DNA from: Holdemanella porci
GTDB taxonomy: Bacteria > Bacillota_I > Bacilli_A > Erysipelotrichales > Erysipelotrichaceae
NCBI RefSeq assembly: GCF_019052655.1
Contig: NZ_JAHQVB010000022.1
Location: forward strand, 1 to 31,235
Direction of reading: 5' to 3'
DNA length: 31,235 nt
The notes under the pieces were generated by a model. That model did no database searches. It was not told the DNA's origin and saw only the letters and a list, made by a program, of their open reading frames with translations. The position numbers and the translations under genes were made by a program. Of the stretch, positions 25,761-31,235 are shown in pieces (positions within the stretch are counted from its first letter, which is position 1; each line of letters starts with the position of its first letter).

Positions 25761-26309
25761 ATGGAGGCAAGTAAAGTATTAGTGCTTGGAAATGAGAATT
25801 TCTTAGCTTTATTAAAAAATACGGCCAATTATCAATATGTACTTTCGAAGACATATAATGATGCATTAAATAAGTTGAGAAATACGCATTTTGAGATTGT
25901 TGTGATTTTATATTCGCAAACGACAAGTGGGCTTTTAAATTTTGCGAAGAGTTTAAATACACAAGTTCTTTTGGTGTGCAATAAGGAAATCTATGATCAA
26001 GTTTCATATCAGTGTAAAGATAGTGGTATAATAGTTCTGTCGTATCCCATCAAGAAGCAGTTGTTGTATGAAGCATTTCAGATTCTTATGAGTGTGAATA
26101 GGCGAATCCGACTTTATGAAAAGAAGATCAGTAAGCTTGAACAGAAATATTTAGAGTTGAAGATGGTGGATCATTGTAAGTTGGTTTTGATTTCAAATTA
26201 TCATTGGAGTGAAGACAAGGCGCATCACTATATTGAAAAGATAGCGATGGAGCAGAATAAGACGAAATTCTTGGTGGCTAAAGAGTTATTAGAGGAGTTT
26301 CAAACATGA
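25761..26309 (+). CDS. ANTAR-domain antiterminator, NitR/EutV-like
   Basis: The 182-residue protein has a receiver-like N-terminal half (about residues 1-110; VLVLGNENFLALL, TSGLLNFAKSLNTQVLLVCN). It lacks an obvious phosphoacceptor Asp at the expected place after strand three (IVVILYSQTTSG). A coiled linker follows, then an ANTAR RNA-binding domain (about residues 122-180): KLEQKYLELKMVDHCKLVLI, SNYHWSEDKAHHYIEKIAME and QNKTKFLVAKELLEEF. ANTAR proteins bind paired hexaloop hairpins and prevent terminator formation. In some clostridia a homologue, NitR, sits next to glnA and controls nitrogen genes. Here the likely target is the glnN leader. ATG 25761 is chosen over GTG 25755; the ribosome binding site is weak and coupling to glnA is likely. 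ybaK overlaps by ATGA. Confidence 0.88.
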   Translation: MEASKVLVLGNENFLALLKNTANYQYVLSKTYNDALNKLRNTHFEIVVILYSQTTSGLLNFAKSLNTQVLLVCNKEIYDQVSYQCKDSGIIVLSYPIKKQLLYEAFQILMSVNRRIRLYEKKISKLEQKYLELKMVDHCKLVLISNYHWSEDKAHHYIEKIAMEQNKTKFLVAKELLEEFQT

Positions 26310-26791
26310 AAAAGATTCAAAAGACCAATGCGATGCGTTTTCTAGATCAGCATAAAGTAGAATATGAAGCGCATACGTATGAACATAAAGATGGTGATCC
26401 CGTAGATGGTGTGCATGTTGCGAATATGTTACATCAGCCGGTGGAAGCGGTGTATAAAACTTTAGTTACACAGGCAAACACAAAGGAATACTTGGTGTAT
26501 ATGCTTCCAGTTGAAAAGGAACTGGATTTAAAGAAGTGCGCAAAAATAGCCGGAGTCAAATCTTGTGAAATGATCCATGTGAAGGACATCAATAAGATTA
26601 CGGGCTATATTCGTGGTGGTTGTTCTCCACTAGGTATGAAGAAGCAATTTCGTACGTTTATTGAAATGGATTGTTTAAATCAAGATAAGATCTATTTTAG
26701 TGCAGGTAAGATTGGTATGCAGATTGAGATGGATCCAAAGACATTGATGGATTTAATTCATGTTCAAGCAGGCGATATCACAAAGGAGTAA
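26306..26791 (+). CDS. ybaK: YbaK-family Cys-tRNA(Pro)/Cys-tRNA(Cys) deacylase
   Basis: This editing enzyme hydrolyses mischarged aminoacyl-tRNA. The 161-residue product matches the family along its length: KTNAMRFLDQHKVEYEAHTY, then VYKTLVTQANTKEYLVYMLP, KKCAKIAGVKSCEMI and YIRGGCSPLGMKKQFRTFIE, which carries the GxSPxG active-site loop. It overlaps the ANTAR gene by four bases (ATGA) and is followed after four bases by the GH13 gene, so it belongs to the same transcript. Its link to nitrogen control is not obvious. Confidence 0.93.
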   Translation: MKKIQKTNAMRFLDQHKVEYEAHTYEHKDGDPVDGVHVANMLHQPVEAVYKTLVTQANTKEYLVYMLPVEKELDLKKCAKIAGVKSCEMIHVKDINKITGYIRGGCSPLGMKKQFRTFIEMDCLNQDKIYFSAGKIGMQIEMDPKTLMDLIHVQAGDITKE

Positions 26792-26795
26792 TTTT

Positions 26796-28094
26796 ATGTG
26801 GGCGTATGAGAGTGTATTTTATCAAATCTATCCTTTTGGAGCTTGTGGAGCGCCATTTGAGAATGATCATGTTCTAGAACATAGAATTCATAAATTAGAG
26901 GATTTTATTCCTCATTTAAAGAAATTAAACATTGACTGTATTCTATTGAATCCAATTTTTGAAAGTCGTACGCATGGTTATGATACAACGGATTTTAAAA
27001 CGTTAGATACAAGATTGGGTACCAATGAAGACTTAAAGGAAGTTGTAAATCAATTCCATGAAAATGGTATTCAAATTATTTTAGATGCCGTGTTTAATCA
27101 TGTGGGACGTGATTTCTTTGCGTTTCAAGATGTATTAGAAAAGAAGTGGGATTCACCTTATAAGGATTGGTTCTATATTGATTTTAATGGAAACAATCAC
27201 TACAACGATGGCTTCTGGTACCAGGATTGGGAAGGCAATGACATCTTAGTGAAGTTGAATCTTCAAAATTCACAAGTAGTAGAATACATTTTAAGTGTAG
27301 TGGATTTCTGGCAAGAAGAATTTAAAATTGATGGTTTAAGATTAGATGTAGCGTATTGTTTGGATAAAAATTTCCTACAAACTTTACACAATCATGTAGA
27401 TAGAGATTTCTTCCTTTTAGGTGAAACTTTACATGGTGACTATAATCAATGGATGAATGAGAATATGTTGGATTCTGTCACAAATTATGAGTGTTATAAA
27501 GGATTGTATTCGAGCTTTAATTCAGCTAATTTATATGAGATTCTTTATTCATTGAATCGTCAATTTGGCAAAGATCCATGGTGTTTATATACGGGTAAGC
27601 ATTTGTTTAACTTTGTGGATAATCATGATGTAGAAAGAGTTGCGTCGATTTTAGAGGATAAAAACCAATTGCCTTTAATTTATACCATGTTGTTTACTAT
27701 GCCAGGTATTCCATGTATCTATTATGGCAGTGAATGGGGTATGGAAGGTACAAAAAATTGGAATGATACAGATCTTAGACCGGAAATCAAGGTATTTGAG
27801 TGGAATGAGTTAACGGATACCATTCAAAAGTTAATCCATCTGAAACATAATCATTCCGCTTTATATTATGGAGACTATACACAGATTGGTATCACAAATA
27901 CGGCTTGTATTTATCAAAGACAAGATGAAAAGGAATGTCTATGGATTTGTATGAATATGAAGAGTGTTGTTCAAACATTAGGTTTTAATGGTCAAGGTAA
28001 TTTCATCGACATGGAAACCAATGAAGAACTTTATATTCATAACTCACTTGAGTTCAAGCCTTATGAAGTAAAATTATTAAAGAAAGTATCGTAA
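26796..28094 (+). CDS. glycoside hydrolase family 13 (alpha-amylase family)
   Basis: The 432-residue enzyme is predicted to act on alpha-glucans or maltodextrins in the cytoplasm, since no signal peptide is seen. GH13 motifs appear in order: DAVFNHVGRD (region I, about residues 96-105), IDGLRLDVAYC with the nucleophile Asp (about residue 184), LLGETLHGD with the acid/base Glu (about residue 211), and FVDNHDVERV with the transition-state Asp (about residue 275). PGIPCIYYGSEWGMEG follows. The overall layout resembles cyclomaltodextrinase or neopullulanase-type proteins but lacks their extra N-terminal domain. ATG 26796 follows AAAGGAG at 26782-26788; a longer frame reaching back into ybaK is rejected. 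A terminator follows. Confidence 0.9.
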   Translation: MWAYESVFYQIYPFGACGAPFENDHVLEHRIHKLEDFIPHLKKLNIDCILLNPIFESRTHGYDTTDFKTLDTRLGTNEDLKEVVNQFHENGIQIILDAVFNHVGRDFFAFQDVLEKKWDSPYKDWFYIDFNGNNHYNDGFWYQDWEGNDILVKLNLQNSQVVEYILSVVDFWQEEFKIDGLRLDVAYCLDKNFLQTLHNHVDRDFFLLGETLHGDYNQWMNENMLDSVTNYECYKGLYSSFNSANLYEILYSLNRQFGKDPWCLYTGKHLFNFVDNHDVERVASILEDKNQLPLIYTMLFTMPGIPCIYYGSEWGMEGTKNWNDTDLRPEIKVFEWNELTDTIQKLIHLKHNHSALYYGDYTQIGITNTACIYQRQDEKECLWICMNMKSVVQTLGFNGQGNFIDMETNEELYIHNSLEFKPYEVKLLKKVS

Positions 28095-28108
28095 TGGATA
28101 CTTTTTTT
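28083..28108 (+). terminator. terminator after the GH13 gene
   Basis: AAGTATC (28084-28090) pairs with GATACTT (28097-28103) over a 6-base loop, followed by a T run. It overlaps the last codons of the gene. Confidence 0.8.
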
Positions 28109-28140
28109 CATATGATATAATTTAGAAGAGGTATTTGTAT

Positions 28141-29865
28141 ATGGAAAATTGGATTCGAAATCATGATTCGTTTTATGTAACGAAAGATGATCAAAAAATA
28201 AGTTTTAGTGATGATTTCATCAAGTCAGAAGAAAGAACAACAGGATTAGGTAAGGGTATTTATAGCACGTATAAATATTTTGATACATATATTTGGAAAG
28301 AAGATAGTACGAATCATTATTATTTTGAGTGGATTCCTAAAGTGGATGAAAATATTAAAGAGGTTCATTTTCCAGATAGTTTTGTATGTGAAGACAAGGA
28401 TGGCTATTCAACCATTCCTTATATGCAAGGGTTATTGATTCCCAATCGATATGAGTATGATTATAGTCATATTGCCTTTGATGGTCAGTTTACAAGTTGT
28501 GCTGCCTATATGCCTTGGCTTAGTCAAACCAATAATGGAAAAGGGTATATCGCAATCAATGAAACGCCTTGGGATTCTAAATATACAATTGATCATGATG
28601 ATAAGGGGACAAGGCTTCAATTTGTATGGTTAACAAGTCTAGGTAAGATGCGATATAAGCGTGTTGTTCGATATACTTTTGAAAGTAATATGGATTATAA
28701 TCGTGCGTGTAAGATTTATCGAGAGTATGTTAAAGAAAGTGGCTTATTTAAATCTTTAAAGGAAAAAGAAGTTACACTTTCTAAAATATCAGATCTTCAA
28801 CAGTGTGCTGTTGTACATACGGGTATTAAGGCACATACGGAAAAGGATTCACGTTTTTATAATGGACAACAGGATGTGATTCATTCTTTTGATTCGGTAA
28901 AAGAGATGATTCAAAGTCTTCATAAATTAGGCTCGAACAAACTTTATCTTCATTTGGATGGTTGGGCAGATCCTGGCTACGACAATTGTCATCCGGATTA
29001 TTTGCCGGCATGTATTGAAGCTGGTGGATGGGCTGGTTTAAAGAATTTACAGGATAATTTAAGTTCTCAAAATGATTTATTTGGCTTACATGATCAGTAT
29101 CGTGATTATTACTATACGGCTAAAACACATGATGAAAACCAAGCCATTCAATTAGAGGATGGTGAAGTGTTTGAGCATGCCAATTGGGCTGGGGGAAGAC
29201 AAAACTACTTGTGTGCAAGTCTAGCACCGAAGTATGTAAAAAGAAACTACACTGAAATCTTAAAACATATTAATTTGGATTGTGTATACTTAGATGTATT
29301 TTCTTGTAATGAAATGGATGAGTGCTTTAATCCAGAGCATTTGATGACTAGAAAAGAGTGTATGGAATATCGAAGAGCTTGTTTTCAATATATGACAAAT
29401 AGAGGAATCATACCTTCAAGTGAAGAGTGCGGTGATTGGGCCATGCGAGAACTTGTATTTTCGCATTATGGTCCTTATGAGTTTATGATGAAAGAAGAAA
29501 ATGAGAAAAGAATGGGAATAGCAGTACCTTTGTTTAATCTTGTGTATCATGATTGTTTCATTTTGCCTTGGCCAATGGATAAAAAACAAGAAGACTATAT
29601 GTTGTATGCATTACTAAATGGTGGTATTCCATATGTGGTAAGGAATGCACCTTATGATAATGTGGATGGTAATTTTGGCTCTGATGGCTTATCCATAGAA
29701 GATCGAATTAAACGTGCAAATGTTGTTCTAGATTTTTATCAAAAAATTAAAAATGAAGAAATGGTAGAACATAAAATCATCAATGATCATATTCAACAGA
29801 CCACTTTTAGTAATAATATCACAGTTGAAATCGATACAAAGGAGAATACGTATAGAATTGTATGA
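28141..29865 (+). CDS. putative TIM-barrel glycoside hydrolase, GH101/DUF5696-like
   Basis: The 574-residue protein has an N-terminal beta-rich region (about residues 1-200) and a catalytic-looking region. The latter includes KLYLHLDGWADPGYDNCHPD (about residue 263 on), GLKNLQDNLSSQNDLFGLHD, HANWAGGRQNYLCASLAPKY, INLDCVYLDVFSC (about residues 377-389) and SSEECGDWAM (about residues 430-439). The pattern of a substrate-binding DGW, an acidic residue at a strand end (YLDVF) and a later acidic pair (SEEC) fits a TIM-barrel glycosidase such as GH101 relatives or the DUF5696 group. This is recognised only by general resemblance. No signal peptide is seen. ATG 28141 follows AGAGGT (28127-28132); a TATAAT occurs at 28116-28121. 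It follows a GH13 gene, so a role in glycan or oligosaccharide breakdown is likely. Confidence 0.55.
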   Translation: MENWIRNHDSFYVTKDDQKISFSDDFIKSEERTTGLGKGIYSTYKYFDTYIWKEDSTNHYYFEWIPKVDENIKEVHFPDSFVCEDKDGYSTIPYMQGLLIPNRYEYDYSHIAFDGQFTSCAAYMPWLSQTNNGKGYIAINETPWDSKYTIDHDDKGTRLQFVWLTSLGKMRYKRVVRYTFESNMDYNRACKIYREYVKESGLFKSLKEKEVTLSKISDLQQCAVVHTGIKAHTEKDSRFYNGQQDVIHSFDSVKEMIQSLHKLGSNKLYLHLDGWADPGYDNCHPDYLPACIEAGGWAGLKNLQDNLSSQNDLFGLHDQYRDYYYTAKTHDENQAIQLEDGEVFEHANWAGGRQNYLCASLAPKYVKRNYTEILKHINLDCVYLDVFSCNEMDECFNPEHLMTRKECMEYRRACFQYMTNRGIIPSSEECGDWAMRELVFSHYGPYEFMMKEENEKRMGIAVPLFNLVYHDCFILPWPMDKKQEDYMLYALLNGGIPYVVRNAPYDNVDGNFGSDGLSIEDRIKRANVVLDFYQKIKNEEMVEHKIINDHIQQTTFSNNITVEIDTKENTYRIV

Positions 29866-30140
29866 AAATATTAGTTTTGGTTTTACTATTATTAACATGC
29901 TGTACAAAGGCACAACCAGAACTTAGAGAAACTAAAGAAGTTCAAACTTCAATACCTTATTCAGATGAGGAATTGATTGAAAGTGCAAATGACCAAATTG
30001 AGGATGAAGCATATTATGTGGATTCAATAACTCAACAGTCGGATACAGAAGTGTGGTTTTCATTAAAGAATAAAGATTTAAACAAGCAATATGTCTTTAA
30101 ATATGAAGGTGATGAGTTAATTCCAGATCGAATAGAGTAG
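29862..30140 (+). CDS. small possible lipoprotein, unknown function
   Basis: The 92-residue product starts with a short hydrophobic signal-like segment ending in two cysteines (MKILVLVLLLLTCCTKAQ). It could be a lipoprotein, although the residue before the first Cys is Thr rather than the usual Gly, Ala or Ser. The rest is acidic and polar (SDEELIESANDQIEDEAYY) with a small predicted beta-rich end. The start overlaps the stop of the preceding gene by ATGA, so it is translationally coupled to the putative glycosidase. No family is recognised. Confidence 0.55.
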   Translation: MKILVLVLLLLTCCTKAQPELRETKEVQTSIPYSDEELIESANDQIEDEAYYVDSITQQSDTEVWFSLKNKDLNKQYVFKYEGDELIPDRIE

Positions 30141-30149
30141 GTAAGAAGT

Positions 30150-30430
30150 ATGTTAAGTAGAAAACAAATGATTGGACTTGCGATCACTCGAATGATGATG
30201 CAGGATAAGTGGGCTGAAAAGTATGATCCGGATAATCGTTTTGGGATCAATCAATATGATTATAATTTGGAGAAAGACTATTTATTCGCGCTTCAAAGGG
30301 AATGGAAGAATTCTATTTGGGATTCGGATAAGGTTGAAAAATATGTAATGTTCTAGACTATACAAGCTTTGATGAATATGAAGAGGATGTTGAAGAGTGT
30401 CTTGCACGTCTTAAAAAACAGGAAGAGTAA
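30150..30430 (+). pseudogene. small gene with probable frameshift, unknown function
   Basis: From ATG 30150 a 68-residue frame (MLSRKQMIGLAITRMMMQDK...) ends at TAG 30354-30356. Dropping one base near 30350 gives an uninterrupted continuation LDYTSFDEYEEDVEECLARL and KKQEE to TAA 30428-30430. The acidic, helical tail directly before a terminator looks like the natural end of the protein, so a one-base deletion is likely. A sequencing error could give the same picture. No family is recognised. It starts nine bases after the lipoprotein gene. Confidence 0.5.
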
Positions 30431-30437
30431 AAGCAGG

Positions 30438-30464
30438 AAAAGCTCCTAATTAAAGGGGCTTTTG
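30438..30464 (+). terminator. terminator ending the right-hand operon
   Basis: AAAAGCTCC (30438-30446) pairs with GGGGCTTTT (30455-30463) with one T-G pair, over an 8-base loop. The A and T arms make it symmetrical. Confidence 0.8.
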
Positions 30465-30892
30465 TGCGTTTCTAGACTTTTTGATATGTTGACATTTACA
30501 AATGGCAGTTCGATTGGAACTCAATTGATTTTCAACATATTGTTTAAGATTACGATATCGATCAAGGTCATTTGATTTTTCTTTGGCTTCTTTTCTTAAG
30601 CTTTCTAATTCAAGACGCTCGTGATTTAGTCGTGATCAAAGCTATTCTTTTTTTCTTGTAGCGTAACTACATCTTCAAGATTCACTCTGTATTTAGAGAA
30701 TACGGTTGGTACATCCATCAACATTTGCATGTCAATCTTTTGTGGTGTCTCATAAATACAAAGAACGGTATAATCAATGTCTTTTTGTTTGTCCATGATT
30801 TGAATATCTGTATAGTGAAGATCATTATTGAGATAGTCAATCTTTTGATGAATCACATTTAACAAATGGAGATGAATTAGACCTTGATACAT
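30450..30892 (-). pseudogene. frameshifted minus-strand gene fragment, unrecognised
   Basis: Reading leftwards from about 30892, one frame gives HQKIDYLNNDLHYTDIQIMD, then IDYTVLCIYETPQKIDMQML and ends at 30626. A second frame from about 30635 gives RLNHERLELESLRKEAKEKS, then NDLDRYRNLKQYVENQLSSN to a TAA at 30452-30450. Together they look like one protein with a coiled-coil tail broken by a frameshift. Its beginning overlaps the coupling-protein fragment on the other strand, so the true 5' end has been lost. No family is recognised. Confidence 0.4.
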
Positions 30893-31215
30893 TAAAAGAT
30901 AGAAAAAATGCTTTGTTTGTCATTATTTCAGATACAGACGATACATTTAATTTTGTGGTATCAATTATGTATTCACAGTTATTTAATTTACTTTGTGATA
31001 AAGCGGATGATAAATATGCTGATAGATTACCAGTCCATGTTAGGTTTCTATTAGATGAGTTTGCGAATATTGGTTTAATTCCTAAGTTTGAAAAGTTGAT
31101 AGCTACAATTCGTTCAAGAGAATTTTCTGCAAGTATTACATTACAAGCACAATCACAATTAAAAGCTATCTATAAAGATATGGTACTACGTCAAGAAAAA
31201 GGACTCATAAAATAG
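30859..31215 (+). pseudogene. VirD4/TraG-type coupling protein fragment
   Basis: An open stretch without its own start encodes LDLDTLKDRKNALFVIISDT, then DDTFNFVVSIMYSQLFNLLC and VHVRFLLDEFANIGLIPKFE, then LIATIRSREFSASITLQAQS. This is the Walker B region and following motif of type IV secretion coupling proteins of Firmicute conjugative elements (LLDEFANIG). After QLKAIYKD the expected continuation is lost and replaced by MVLRQEKGLIK and a stop, which marks a deletion or rearrangement. Both ends are missing. It is a remnant of an integrative conjugative element. Nothing coding is seen after 31215. Confidence 0.85.
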
Positions 31216-31235
31216 ATAAATTTTAAATTCTAATG

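Noticed and set aside
25558..26007. Minus-strand open frame (149 codons) opposite glnA and the ANTAR gene
   Set aside because: It spans the junction of two real genes on the other strand; composition is low-complexity and no start signal is seen.

Overview
The window is AT-rich, with AGGAGG-type ribosome binding sites, many intrinsic terminators, PTS sugar uptake, ECF vitamin transporters without local ATPases, type III glutamine synthetase and an ANTAR antiterminator. This points to an anaerobic gut-type Firmicute, probably of the Erysipelotrichia or a related clostridial group. That assignment is inferred from gene content, not from a marker gene. No rRNA, tRNA or CRISPR array was seen.

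Left edge (1-930): the start of an IS21-family istA, read leftwards off the window, then a frameshifted, stop-containing remnant that resembles the C-terminus of a serine recombinase. A YoaP-like acetyltransferase (932-1681) and a doubtful small membrane ORF follow. At 1991-4174 lies a thiamine salvage operon: a TPP riboswitch, a terminator, a second unexplained structured leader, then thiW, thiM and thiE with overlapping genes. A GGDEF gene broken by two in-frame TAA codons follows (4218-5597).

A catabolic operon (5630-11965) has a near-perfect cre site and encodes an Old Yellow Enzyme-type flavoenzyme, a beta-glucoside-type PTS EIIBC, an RpiR regulator, a GH1 6-phospho-beta-glucosidase and a separate EIIA. 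It looks like import and hydrolysis of a plant beta-glucoside, with the redox enzyme possibly acting on the aglycone. On the minus strand come HU, a Nudix hydrolase, an ECF S-component and a PDZ-less HtrA protease.

The main nitrogen block (14750-26309) has a minus-strand operon glnN-asnB-gltB-gltD facing a plus-strand unit of a C-terminally short glutamine synthetase I, an ANTAR RNA-binding protein and YbaK. The glnN leader has a strong promoter and a terminator whose 5' arm can instead fold into a hairpin with the ANTAR-type hexaloop A..G... The likely circuit is that the ANTAR protein encoded next door lets transcription into the whole glutamine, asparagine and glutamate operon.

The right part (26796-30430) has a GH13 amylase-family enzyme, a poorly characterised TIM-barrel-like putative glycosidase, a possible small lipoprotein and a frameshifted small gene. 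The right edge contains a broken minus-strand gene fused to a truncated VirD4/TraG coupling-protein fragment, a scar of an integrative conjugative element. The window is thus a chromosomal metabolic segment bordered on both sides by decayed mobile DNA.
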